From positions 1,426,001-1,490,000 of the forward strand of contig NZ_CP025012.1 in assembly GCF_002953715.1 (NCBI RefSeq): a stretch of DNA of 64,000 nucleotides, written 5' to 3'. This DNA comes from Rhizobium leguminosarum (GTDB lineage Bacteria > Pseudomonadota > Alphaproteobacteria > Rhizobiales > Rhizobiaceae). Numbering within the stretch: position 1 is the stretch's first letter; the number at the start of each line of letters is the position of its first letter. The position numbers were made by a program, and so were the translations under genes. This document shows positions 35,565 to 44,226 of the stretch, in pieces. Below the pieces are notes generated by a model. That model searched no databases and had not been told where the DNA came from. It saw only the letters and a program-made list of their open reading frames with translations.

Positions 35565-36452
35565 ATGCGAGCCACCGAACTGTCCGAACTTGCGGCCTTC
35601 GCGGCTGTCGCGCGGCATAAGAGCTTCCGCAAGGCGGGCGAGGAGCGGGGCGTCACCGCTTCCGCAATCAGTCATGCCGTGCTCAATCTCGAAGACCGGA
35701 TCGGCATTCGCCTGCTCAACCGCACGACGCGCAGCGTTTCACTGACCGAGGCCGGCGAACTCCTGGTCTCGCATCTCGATCCGGCCTTCGGCGAGATGGC
35801 AGCAGCGCTCGATGCCCTGAACCGCTACCGCGACACCCCGTTCGGCAAGGTGCGGATCAACGTGCCGAATTCGATCGGCCCCTTCGTCATCGGCCGCATC
35901 ATCGGCCCGTTGCTCAAAAGCAATCCCCATTTGCAGTTGGAGATCAACGCGACTGACAGGCTGGTCGATATCGTCGAGGAGGGCTTCGATGCCGGCATCC
36001 GCTTCGGCGAGCGCGTAACGGAAGGCATGATCGCGCTGCGCATCAAGCCGCGCATCCGCTTGGTCGTCGTCGGTTCGCCCGCCTATTTCGAGACCCGGCC
36101 GAAGCCGACGATACCCCACGAACTCAAGCGCCATCTCTGTATTCAGAACATGTTTCCGTCGGGTGCGCGCTATGCCTGGGAGTTCGAGAAGGATGGCCAG
36201 ACCGTCAGCTTTCAGCCGACCGGACCGCTGTCGCTCGACGACCACGAACTGATGATGCAGGCGGCACTCGGCGGTGTCGGCCTTGCTTATATCTGGGAGC
36301 CGCGCGTGGAAAAGGCGATCGCCAGCGGCGAGCTGATCCAGGTGCTGGACGACTGGTGCCAGCCGGAGGAACCGCTCTATCTCTACTATCCGAGCCGTCG
36401 CCACATGTCGGCGGGCTTCAGAGCAGTCATCGACGCGATGAGAGCCGAGTAA
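35565..36452 (+). CDS. LysR family transcriptional regulator
   Basis: This 295-residue regulator has an N-terminal winged helix (about 1-60: SELAAFAAVARHKSFRKAGE, then SAISHAVLNLEDRIGIRLLN) and a LysR substrate-binding domain. It is divergent from the SDR gene at 34588-35439, the usual layout for a LysR regulator and its target. No strong ribosome-binding site is seen before the ATG at 35565. Confidence 0.92.
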   Translation: MRATELSELAAFAAVARHKSFRKAGEERGVTASAISHAVLNLEDRIGIRLLNRTTRSVSLTEAGELLVSHLDPAFGEMAAALDALNRYRDTPFGKVRINVPNSIGPFVIGRIIGPLLKSNPHLQLEINATDRLVDIVEEGFDAGIRFGERVTEGMIALRIKPRIRLVVVGSPAYFETRPKPTIPHELKRHLCIQNMFPSGARYAWEFEKDGQTVSFQPTGPLSLDDHELMMQAALGGVGLAYIWEPRVEKAIASGELIQVLDDWCQPEEPLYLYYPSRRHMSAGFRAVIDAMRAE

Positions 36453-36552
36453 AAAGGTCGGGATTCGCATCCGTCACCCTTTTGACTCCGACGCGTGAAC
36501 TGGCCAAAGATACTGCCATAGCCGTCATGGCCCGCATCATCGGGAGAGGTTG

Positions 36553-37596
36553 ATGAACCGTCGGATTTTGCCAACTGCCAATCGAAGAAGACCAAAGCGG
36601 CCCAGCGGTCTCTTTCCTGCATTGGCTGCACTGATGCTGCTCGCCTCGGCGGCGGCCGGGCGAGACATTGGACCGCAAAGCCAAGTCTCGCGCGAGCAGG
36701 TCGAAAAATTCATCGGCCTCTGGAAAGATCACTTTGCCGGCGCCGATAGCCTGCAGCAGCGGCGGACAGCCTTCAGGACGCTGATGGAGACGACGCCGGG
36801 GCCGACGCGCATCCAGGTTCGGCAAGTCGATGCCGACGGCGTCGATGCCGAGTTGATGTGGCCCGCTCGTCTTCATCATCCGATCGGCCAAAGGGTGATC
36901 CTCTATGTACATGGCGGCGGCTTTTCCAGCGGCTCGATCCGCACGCACAGCCTGCTCGCGGGATCTCTCGCCAAGGCCGCGTCCAGCGACGTTCTTCTCG
37001 TCGAATATCGGCTGATGCCCGAATATGCTTATCCCGCGCAGATCAACGACGCGCTGACGGCCTATCGTTGGCTTCTCGACAACGGCTATCGCAACGAGAA
37101 CATCATCGTCGCCGGAGATGGCGCCGGCGGCAATATCGCGATCGAGACGGTGCTGCGGCAAATGCAGGCGGCGAAACCACTGCCGGCGGCCGTAATTGCC
37201 CTGAGCCCCATCACCGATCTTGCCGCGACGGGCGGCTCGATGACATCAAATGCCGGAAACGACCCACTGCTCGGCAAGGCTGAGATCGAGACGCTGCGCA
37301 AGACCTATCTCCGCAGCCGGTCTCCGACCGATCCCCAGGCATCACCGCTCTATGCCGACATGGCCGGCTTTCCGCCGCTGCTGCTGCAGGTCGGATCCGG
37401 CGAAGTCCTGCTGGACGACACGCTACGGCTCGCCGACAAGGCGCGCCAGGCGGGAGTGGATGTCACCACCGAGGTCTGGCCGGGCATGCCGCATCAGTGG
37501 CAGCTGTTTCCCTCGCTGCTCGACGATGCCGATCGGTCGAGCCAGAATATCGCCGAGTTTGCGATCCGGTATTTTGCGGACAAACCGCAGGAATAG
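36553..37596 (+). CDS. HSL-family alpha/beta hydrolase with serine nucleophile replaced by glycine
   Basis: This 347-residue protein resembles hormone-sensitive-lipase-type esterases. A basic N-terminus and a hydrophobic segment (about 19-35) suggest export or membrane anchoring. The oxyanion motif HGGGF is at 120-124 and H314 lies in GMPHQW, with the acid in GSGEVLLDD (282-289). The nucleophile elbow, normally GDSAGG, reads GDGAGG here: G190 (codon GGC at 37120-37122) replaces serine. It should therefore not act as a normal serine esterase. The ATG at 36553 follows GGGAGAGG closely; a TTG at 36550 is an alternative. Confidence 0.85.
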   Translation: MNRRILPTANRRRPKRPSGLFPALAALMLLASAAAGRDIGPQSQVSREQVEKFIGLWKDHFAGADSLQQRRTAFRTLMETTPGPTRIQVRQVDADGVDAELMWPARLHHPIGQRVILYVHGGGFSSGSIRTHSLLAGSLAKAASSDVLLVEYRLMPEYAYPAQINDALTAYRWLLDNGYRNENIIVAGDGAGGNIAIETVLRQMQAAKPLPAAVIALSPITDLAATGGSMTSNAGNDPLLGKAEIETLRKTYLRSRSPTDPQASPLYADMAGFPPLLLQVGSGEVLLDDTLRLADKARQAGVDVTTEVWPGMPHQWQLFPSLLDDADRSSQNIAEFAIRYFADKPQE

Positions 37597-37636
37597 GGGC
37601 CGCAGGACCAGGCGTCCTAGCGCCTCCGTCATCGCA

Positions 37637-38254
37637 TCATTGCGCGCGAGACGGTGACGGCGCCAGAGGCCGCTCGACCTCCCGGCCGACGCTGAGCGTC
37701 TTTCTCACATTCGGCTCCAGCCGCTCGATATAGGCGTGGTCGGGTGCAGCACCCAGCGCATCCAGCATTTTCGAGAAGAAACACCGGGCCGCTGCCGCAG
37801 CCGTGACGTCAAAGACATCGGCATCGCTCAGCCCGTGTTTCTTCAGGCCGTCTATATCCTGCTGCGTCACCGACGTCGCATCGCGCGTCACCTTGGCGGC
37901 AAAGGCCATGATCGCGCGCTCGCCGGCATCGATCGGCGCCTTCTCCGTCTCGTTGACAACGGCCGTCAGCCCGTCGCTGGTGAAACCCTCGCGCAGCAGC
38001 ACCGAGCCGTGCGCCAGCATGCAATAGGAGGATTTGAGCTCCTTGGCCGCCGCCAGCGTCACCAGTTCGTAGCGCCGCAAGCTCATATGGCCGCGAATGC
38101 TCGAAAGCAGCGCCGCCCAGCTCTCCATCACCTCCGGCCGATGGCCGAAGGCCCGATACATGTTCGGCAGATAACCATAATTCGCCTCGGCCGACGCATA
38201 CATCGACGTCGTCTTCTCGCTGGCGGATGCATTAGGGGTGTGAATGAAAGCCAT
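37637..38254 (-). CDS. AhpD-like / carboxymuconolactone decarboxylase family protein
   Basis: This 205-residue protein is of the peroxidase-related type of the CMD family. The helix ELVTLAAAKELKSSYCMLAHG (about 64-84) carries the active-site region, but only one cysteine is present (SSYCMLAH): the first cysteine of the CxxC redox pair seen in AhpD is replaced by serine. Disulfide chemistry as in AhpD is thus unlikely. TAGAGGAGGATCATGCC precedes the ATG. It lies 63 bases after the histidine kinase gene on the same strand. Confidence 0.85.
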   Translation of the reverse strand: MAFIHTPNASASEKTTSMYASAEANYGYLPNMYRAFGHRPEVMESWAALLSSIRGHMSLRRYELVTLAAAKELKSSYCMLAHGSVLLREGFTSDGLTAVVNETEKAPIDAGERAIMAFAAKVTRDATSVTQQDIDGLKKHGLSDADVFDVTAAAAARCFFSKMLDALGAAPDHAYIERLEPNVRKTLSVGREVERPLAPSPSRAQ

Positions 38255-38317
38255 GGCATGATCCTCCTCTATTGTAAGAAGGATAGGGTAGATATCCAGG
38301 ACAGCAATCCTGAAACA

Positions 38318-39853
38318 TCAGGCAGCGTCATTGGTCGCGGAAGCGTTACCACTTCTCTTGATGGGAAGGGTTACGGTAAACGTCGATCCGCATCCTCTTG
38401 CGCTTCGAACCTCTATCGAGCCGTTATGCAGTTCAACGATCTGCTTCACCAGGTTGAGGCCGATACCCGTTCCGGCAATCCCGGTCGACGTCCGGGCACG
38501 AAAATAGCGTTGGAACAGCCGGGGCACGTCTTCTGGATCGATCCCCACTCCATCATCGCTGATCGAAACTTTGATGTTTCCCGTCTCTGCCCATGCCGTG
38601 ACGCGAATTTCGGAGGTCCCAGGCGCGTATTTGACGGCATTGGAAAGCAGGTTGGTAAAGACCTGCGCCAAAGTGCGGGGATCGGCATCGATGAACTCCG
38701 GCAGCCTATCGATATCCAACACAAAGCTGTGCGACTTTGCGATCGTCGACTGCCGCTCACAACAGGTTTTTATCAATGATCTCAATGCGCAGGCGTCGTA
38801 GTTGATATCGATCCTGCCGGTATCGAGGCGTCCCGCTGACAGGATGCTCTCCATGAGATCGACGATCCGGTTCACCGATGCGCGGATTTGATCGACCTTG
38901 TCGCTGAGAAATTCGGGCTCGACCGCCCCCTTTTTTCGCAGCAACCGCTGGGCAGCAGCGTCGATGATTGCAAGCGGGGTCCTGAATTCATGGGATGCCA
39001 TCGCCACGAATTGCCGCTGCAATTCGTTGATGTTCCGCTCCTGCGCCAGCATGCGCTCGAGTTCCCGCGCCTGCCGCTCGACTTCCGCCGTTCGGCTCTT
39101 AACCGTCGCTTCGAGCTGATCGTGATGCCGGCGCAGCTCTTCGGCAAGTCGAACTGTCTTGGTGACGTCCTCGTGGGTTGCCACGTATCCACCGTTTTGC
39201 ATCGGATTGTGGGTGATCTTGATAACCCGCCCATCGGCCAGGACGATGTTCTGGCTGGCCGGCGCACCGCGGGCTGTCGCCTCAAAGACCACGTCAAAAT
39301 AGGTAGCGGTATCGACCGGGCCATTTCCCTCCCGGCTGCGATAGGCCAGGATATCGACAAGCGGCGTTCCCGGTTGCGTCAGACGGTCAGGCAGATTGTA
39401 CATCCGCGCGTAGGAGGCGTTGCACAATATCAAGTTCTTGGTCGAATCGAACATGCACAGCCCATGCGGCATGTTGCTGAGGGCTGCGTCGAACCGGCGA
39501 TGTTGTTCGGTCAGGCTGTCTTCGACCCGAATGAGAGTCGAGATGTCTTCGTAACTGAGTATCCAGCCTCCATCCCTCGATGGGGCGCAGGTCAACGAGA
39601 CCATCCCTCCGTCGGAAAGGGCAAACTGAGACGTGGGCCGTCCACCGACCGTCGACCGCCGGGATGCCACTGCACGGCAGTCTGCGGTGCCCGGCAATCC
39701 GTCGATATTCATGCCTTTGCGGATGGCTCCTTGCGGAAGGCCGAGAATATCAAGCGTGCGTGAATTGAAAGCCGTCACCGTACCGGCAGGATCAAGGAGA
39801 ACGATGCCCTGAGGCAGGCTCTCCAGAATGGATTCAAACGAGTGTGACATCAT
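38318..39853 (-). CDS. PAS-domain hybrid-free sensor histidine kinase (orphan)
   Basis: This 511-residue kinase has two PAS domains (about 5-115 and 120-235), a coiled coil (about 236-280), HisKA with phosphorylatable H288 in MASHEFRTPL, and a complete HATPase domain (N-box NLLSNAVKY, then DDGVGID and GTGIGLNLVK). No transmembrane helix is seen, so it is probably cytoplasmic. No response regulator is adjacent. The ATG at 39853 is chosen; the frame reaches a GTG at 39883, which is also possible. Confidence 0.88.
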   Translation of the reverse strand: MMSHSFESILESLPQGIVLLDPAGTVTAFNSRTLDILGLPQGAIRKGMNIDGLPGTADCRAVASRRSTVGGRPTSQFALSDGGMVSLTCAPSRDGGWILSYEDISTLIRVEDSLTEQHRRFDAALSNMPHGLCMFDSTKNLILCNASYARMYNLPDRLTQPGTPLVDILAYRSREGNGPVDTATYFDVVFEATARGAPASQNIVLADGRVIKITHNPMQNGGYVATHEDVTKTVRLAEELRRHHDQLEATVKSRTAEVERQARELERMLAQERNINELQRQFVAMASHEFRTPLAIIDAAAQRLLRKKGAVEPEFLSDKVDQIRASVNRIVDLMESILSAGRLDTGRIDINYDACALRSLIKTCCERQSTIAKSHSFVLDIDRLPEFIDADPRTLAQVFTNLLSNAVKYAPGTSEIRVTAWAETGNIKVSISDDGVGIDPEDVPRLFQRYFRARTSTGIAGTGIGLNLVKQIVELHNGSIEVRSARGCGSTFTVTLPIKRSGNASATNDAA

Positions 39854-39986
39854 CCGGCCCTGCTTCAGATCTGCGCGTTGCACGTATCCGTAGCATTCGT
39901 CAGAAACGATAAAGTTTCGCTAATCTCTATCGGCGGGAGTTTCTTGAGAGCAATTCCAGCAAAAGTGCGCCGCGATTCTGCGTCAC

Positions 39987-40391
39987 TTAGCCGAGTTGGG
40001 CAAGTTGCTCGTGCAGAAAATCAAGGCTGTCCTCGCCCACCTCGTTGATGTCACTCGGCATGGGCTCGCCGGTCTCCTGGTAAACGAGCCAGGCGACGTA
40101 CATGACTGCCGTCGTCAGCGCATTCCAGCCGTCTTCGCTGGGCTTTCCGACCGCCTCGGAGAGCCGACAGAGCGTCCCGCGCTCATCGTCGCTGTAGACG
40201 AGATCGGTGAAGTCTCGGCCACTCAGGCGTCCGCCACCACCCCAATTGCGGATTGCCGCCAAGGCGGCCTCTGCTTCGGGCGCGTAAGGTTCGGTGTGCT
40301 CGATTTGCGTGACCAAAAACGCGGCGACGGCTGCCAAGCGCCGCGCCTGTTCGCGTGGCGGCAGAAGGCTCAGCTCGGCGCGCAATTTCAT
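39987..40391 (-). CDS. Hypothetical alpha-helical acidic protein
   Basis: This 134-residue protein is not recognised. It looks all-helical, begins MKLRAELSLLPPREQARRLAAVAAFL, has a central WGGGGRLSGRDF and ends in an acidic segment. No signal peptide or transmembrane segment is seen. It stands alone next to the LacI-controlled cluster. It could be a small immunity-type or accessory protein, but the sequence does not show this. Confidence 0.6.
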   Translation of the reverse strand: MKLRAELSLLPPREQARRLAAVAAFLVTQIEHTEPYAPEAEAALAAIRNWGGGGRLSGRDFTDLVYSDDERGTLCRLSEAVGKPSEDGWNALTTAVMYVAWLVYQETGEPMPSDINEVGEDSLDFLHEQLAQLG

Positions 40392-40621
40392 GTCACCATG
40401 GTCTCCACTGGGCTTGTCGCAACGTCTGTTAACACAGAATAGAAACCCTTCCTGCTTTTACCAGAAGGTCCGCCGATTGCGCCGCATTGATCGCTTCGAA
40501 AGAAATACCGGGCGAGCCTCAATCTTCCACATTTTTGCTGCCAATGCATCGGTCGGTCGTGCGCCACGCACGATTTTGCAGGTCGAAAAATATCGACAGA
40601 TGCCTCTCAGTCATGATCATC

Positions 40622-40635
40622 TTTAGATCGTTCCA
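40622..40635. promoter_or_regulatory. Upstream operator copy for the LacI regulator
   Basis: TTAGATCGTTCCAA matches the perfect operator at 40730-40743 in 12 of 14 positions. The centres are 108 bases apart, a distance close to ten helical turns, so a tetrameric or looping repressor could hold both sites. Confidence 0.5.
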
Positions 40636-40720
40636 ATTTACAGGATGAGATTCCGGCAATCGGTGAGGTAGAAATTTGCCGCAGATGCTCCTAATGGATA
40701 ACAGTATGTATAAATTTCAC

Positions 40721-40750
40721 TTGACAGAATTGGAACGTTCCAAATATTTA
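40721..40750 (+). promoter_or_regulatory. Promoter of the LacI regulator with operator in the spacer
   Basis: TTGACA at 40721-40726 is a perfect -35 hexamer; 17-18 bases later lies ATATTT/TATTTA as the -10. The spacer contains the 14-base palindrome TTGGAACGTTCCAA, so repressor binding would block RNA polymerase. The start codon lies 35 bases downstream. Confidence 0.7.
40730..40743. promoter_or_regulatory. LacI-type operator, perfect palindrome
   Basis: TTGGAACGTTCCAA is a 14-base perfect palindrome with a central CG, the usual design of LacI/GalR-family operators. It sits between the -35 and -10 elements of the regulator's own promoter and predicts negative autoregulation. Confidence 0.75.
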
Positions 40751-40784
40751 AGGCGATCGGTCGATGTGGCGACGGGAGGAAGAT

Positions 40785-41831
40785 GTGACAAAGGCGCGGG
40801 TAACCGTCATTGACATTGCGAAGGCCGCAGGCGTCTCGAAATCGACGGTTTCGCTGGTGCTTCAGGGCTCCTCGCTGGTCAATGAGGGGACGCGTGCCAA
40901 GGTCAATGCGGTGATGCGCGAGCTGGGCTACGTCTACAATCGCGGCGCAGCCAATCTTCGCCAAGCCAGTGCCAAATCGAGGATCATCGGCGTCGTCGTG
41001 AACGACCTGACGAACAGCTTCTTCGCGGAACTGGCGGTCGGCGTCGATATGGTCGTTCAGTCGGCCGGATTTGTGCAGTTCCTGTCGAACACCAGCGAGA
41101 GCATCGACAGGCAGCGCGAGGTTGTCGCATCGATGCGGGAGCATGGCATTTCGGGGCTCATCGTGTCGCCGGCGCGCGCCACCGATGCCGCAGACTTCAA
41201 GCCACTCGTCGCCGCAGGAATTCCGGTGGTGGTCGTCGTCAGAAACCTGCCTGGCGCCAAAGTCTCGTCCGTCGTCTCCGACAACCAGGCTGGCATGATG
41301 TCTGCGGTCAAGCACCTGGCGGAGCTTGGTCACAAGCGCATCGCTTTTCTCGGCGGCTTTCCCGACACCGCTGTCTTCGATGACCGCCTTGCCGGTTACC
41401 GAAGCGGCATAGAGGCAGCCGGGCTCGACTGTCAGCAAGAACTTGTCATCTCGTCGGCGCCTTCGCGAGCCGGCGGGGTGGAGGCGATCGGAAAAGCAAT
41501 CGTTCTTGCTGACAAACCCTCAGCAGCCGTCTGCTTCAACGATGCCGTAGCCTTCGGTGTTTGCGACGGATTGCGTGCGCGCCGCCTGGAGCCCGGCTCC
41601 GACTTCGCGGTCGTGGGTTTCGACGACGTCATCGAGGCTCAGGCAGCGGTTCCCGCGCTCACGACGGTTTCGGTCGATCCGCAGGGCATTGGGCGCCGCG
41701 GCGCGCAGCTGCTTCTCAAACAGATCAATGCGGGCAAGGCTGAGGCGGAGACGGTGATAACAGCGGTTCGGCTGGTTGTTCGCGAGAGCTGCGGAGCCCG
41801 CAAGAGCGTAAAAATCGAAACAGGACTCTGA
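40785..41831 (+). CDS. LacI family transcriptional repressor
   Basis: This 348-residue regulator has an N-terminal helix-turn-helix (VTVIDIAKAAGVSKSTVSLVL, about residues 6-26), hinge helix and a periplasmic-binding-like effector domain. The start is the GTG at 40785, directly after GGGAGGAAGAT; an in-frame ATG at 40764 is rejected. It heads a run of twelve genes on the same strand (CoA-transferase follows after nine bases) and should bind the two operators at 40622 and 40730. The inducer is probably the imported substrate or a pathway intermediate. Confidence 0.93.
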   Translation: MTKARVTVIDIAKAAGVSKSTVSLVLQGSSLVNEGTRAKVNAVMRELGYVYNRGAANLRQASAKSRIIGVVVNDLTNSFFAELAVGVDMVVQSAGFVQFLSNTSESIDRQREVVASMREHGISGLIVSPARATDAADFKPLVAAGIPVVVVVRNLPGAKVSSVVSDNQAGMMSAVKHLAELGHKRIAFLGGFPDTAVFDDRLAGYRSGIEAAGLDCQQELVISSAPSRAGGVEAIGKAIVLADKPSAAVCFNDAVAFGVCDGLRARRLEPGSDFAVVGFDDVIEAQAAVPALTTVSVDPQGIGRRGAQLLLKQINAGKAEAETVITAVRLVVRESCGARKSVKIETGL

Positions 41832-41840
41832 GTAAGGCCC

Positions 41841-43454
41841 ATGAAGAAGCATCTCACCCCGACCGAAGCAGCCGCGCTGATCCCGGATGGCGCTGTTGTA
41901 ACGGTATCGTCCTCGAGCGGTCTCGGTTGCCCGGACCTCATGCTGAAGGCGATTGGCGAACGTTTCGATGCGACCGGCCATCCCCGTGATATCACGACCC
42001 TTCATCCCATCGCCGCCGGCGATATGAGCGGCATCAAGGGCGTCGACCATATCGCCAAGAAGGGGCTGCTCAAGCGCATCATCGGTGGCTCTTATCCGTC
42101 AGGCCCGTCGTCATCAGACCCGCCGCTGATCTGGCAAATGATCACCAACAACGAAATCCCTGCCTACAATATTCCCTCGGGTATTCTCTTCGATATTCAT
42201 CGCGAGGCCGCCGCGAAGCGGCCGGGTGTCCTGACCAAGATCGGCATCGATACATTCGTCGATCCCGAGCGGCAGGGTTGCGCGATGAACGGCCTGGCGT
42301 CGGAGCATCCGGTGGTCAAGCGTGTGCGCTTCGAGGGCGACGACTGGCTGTTCTTTCCCTCGATCGTTCCGGAGGTCGCGATTATCCGCGCCACCACCGC
42401 CGACGAGCGCGGCAACCTGACATACGAACATGAAGGCGCCTATCTCGGCGGCCTCGATCAGGCGCTGGCCGCACGCAACAACGGCGGCATCGTCATCGCG
42501 CAGGTCAAGCGAATCACCAAGGAAGGCTCACTGAAACCCCATGACGTCCGGGTGCCTGGAATGCTGGTCGATTATGTGATCGTCGATCCGGAGCAGAAGC
42601 AGACGACGCAGACGCAATATGATCCGGCAATTTCCGGGGAGATCTTCCGCCCGCTCGATAGTTTCAGCGTTCCGGAGTTCAATGTTCAGAAAGTCATTGC
42701 GCGTCGTGTCGCGCAGGAACTTCAGGCGGGAGGCTGCGTCAATCTCGGCTTCGGCATATCGGCCAACGTGCCACGAATTCTGCTGGAGGAAGGGCTCCAT
42801 GGCGCGGTCACCTGGGTCATCGAGCAAGGCGCGGTCGGTGGCGTGCCGCTGCTCGACTTCGCCTTTGGCTGCGCCTCCAACGCCGACGCCTACATGCCGT
42901 CTCCCTATCAGTTCACCTATTTCCAGGGTGCAGGCTTCGATGCATCGCTGCTGTCTTTCCTCGAGATCGGCAAAGACGGTTCGGTCAACGTCTCCAAGCT
43001 TTCCTTCCGGCCGCATGTGACGGCTGGCGCCGGAGGCTTCGTCGACATCACGGCGCGGGCGAAGAAGATCGTCTTCTCAGGCATGTTCAATGCCGGAGCG
43101 AAGCTTTCGATCGCCGATGGAGCTCTTCTCATCGAGAAGGAAGGCAAGCTGAAGAAGCTCGTGAACGAGGTCGAACATGTCACCTTCAGCGGCAGGCGCG
43201 CGATCGAGCAGGGGCAGGACATCACCTATGTCACCGAGCGGTGCGTGATGAAGCTGACGCCCGACGGCGTCGTCCTCACCGAGATTGCGCCAGGCGTCGA
43301 TCTCCAGGCCCACATCCTCGATCAGTCGGAGTTTCCGCTGGTCATCGCGCCCGAGCTGAAGGTCATGGACGCCGCGCTTTTCCGGGAGGCAAACATCGGT
43401 CTGTCGCTTCCAGAAAAAAGCGCACGGACGCTGGAGGGCAGCTTCCATGGCTAG
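41841..43454 (+). CDS. Acyl-CoA:acetate/3-ketoacid CoA-transferase (propionate CoA-transferase type)
   Basis: This 537-residue enzyme fuses the alpha and beta parts of family I CoA-transferases, as in YdiF and propionate CoA-transferase. E328 in VIEQGAVGG is the expected nucleophile that forms the glutamyl-CoA intermediate. It transfers CoA from a donor such as acetyl-CoA to a carboxylic acid. It overlaps the enoyl-CoA hydratase gene by eight bases. Its place behind the LacI regulator, near an aldehyde dehydrogenase, suggests that it activates an acid made by that enzyme. Confidence 0.92.
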   Translation: MKKHLTPTEAAALIPDGAVVTVSSSSGLGCPDLMLKAIGERFDATGHPRDITTLHPIAAGDMSGIKGVDHIAKKGLLKRIIGGSYPSGPSSSDPPLIWQMITNNEIPAYNIPSGILFDIHREAAAKRPGVLTKIGIDTFVDPERQGCAMNGLASEHPVVKRVRFEGDDWLFFPSIVPEVAIIRATTADERGNLTYEHEGAYLGGLDQALAARNNGGIVIAQVKRITKEGSLKPHDVRVPGMLVDYVIVDPEQKQTTQTQYDPAISGEIFRPLDSFSVPEFNVQKVIARRVAQELQAGGCVNLGFGISANVPRILLEEGLHGAVTWVIEQGAVGGVPLLDFAFGCASNADAYMPSPYQFTYFQGAGFDASLLSFLEIGKDGSVNVSKLSFRPHVTAGAGGFVDITARAKKIVFSGMFNAGAKLSIADGALLIEKEGKLKKLVNEVEHVTFSGRRAIEQGQDITYVTERCVMKLTPDGVVLTEIAPGVDLQAHILDQSEFPLVIAPELKVMDAALFREANIGLSLPEKSARTLEGSFHG

Positions 43455-44226
43455 CGGAACAGTCAGAATTGACGTCGATGGACATGTTGCGACGCTGACG
43501 ATTTCTCGTCCGGAGAAGCTGAACGCGCTCGACCTCGACATGCTCAAGGCGTTGGCTGACGCGGCCGACGAGGTGGAGGCGAACGCCAATGTGCGCGCTG
43601 CCGTTCTCACCGGCGAAGGAAAGGGCTTTTCCGCAGGAGGCGATATCAAGGCCTGGGGCGGAATGTTGCCTCAGGAGTTCGGTCATCTCTGGGTTCGGCA
43701 CGGCCATCGCATCTTCGAAAGACTGGCGACGCTCAGGATACCGCTGGTCGCGGCTCTGAATGGCCACGCCCTCGGAGGAGGGCTTGAACTTGCAGGGGTT
43801 GCGGACGTTCGCCTCGCCGAGGAACAGATCAAGATCGGTCTGCCGGAGACCGGCCTTGGAATGGTGCCGGGCTGGTCCGGGACCCAGCGTCTTGTGCGCC
43901 GGTTCGGGGCGCAAGCCGTCCGGCGGATGGCGTTGGGCGGCGAAATATTCACCGCCGAGGAGGCACGCCTGCTCGGGATTGTCGACGCGGTCGTTCCCAC
44001 AGGAAACGCGCTCGCCGCCGCCCGGGAATATGCGCAGCGGATCGCCGCAAGGGGGCCGGCTGCGACCGAGATCGCGAAGTTGATGATTGCATCGGCGAAC
44101 GGCGAAGACAACGGAACCGCGGTCGAAGCCCTGGGCTCGATCCTCGCTGCGAAGACCGGCGATCTGAAGGAGGGCGTCGCATCATTCAGCGAGAAGCGCC
44201 CGGCAACGTTCAAGGGAGAATGGTAA
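43447..44226 (+). CDS. Enoyl-CoA hydratase/isomerase family protein
   Basis: This 259-residue crotonase-family enzyme has both catalytic glutamates expected for hydration: E114 in GGGLELAG and E134 in LPETGLG. The oxyanion region FSAGGDIKAW lies at 61-70. It would add water to an enoyl-CoA intermediate. The ATG lies in the end of the CoA-transferase gene (eight-base overlap), with GAGGGCAGCTTCC as ribosome-binding site. Confidence 0.92.
   Translation: MASGTVRIDVDGHVATLTISRPEKLNALDLDMLKALADAADEVEANANVRAAVLTGEGKGFSAGGDIKAWGGMLPQEFGHLWVRHGHRIFERLATLRIPLVAALNGHALGGGLELAGVADVRLAEEQIKIGLPETGLGMVPGWSGTQRLVRRFGAQAVRRMALGGEIFTAEEARLLGIVDAVVPTGNALAAAREYAQRIAARGPAATEIAKLMIASANGEDNGTAVEALGSILAAKTGDLKEGVASFSEKRPATFKGEW

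Larger units (their letters stand above)
40392..40784. other. Intergenic control region of the LacI cluster
   Basis: These 393 bases contain no credible gene. The right half holds two matching operators and a sigma-70-type promoter for the LacI regulator, listed separately. The left half must hold the promoter of the minus-strand gene at 39987-40391. Confidence 0.6.
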
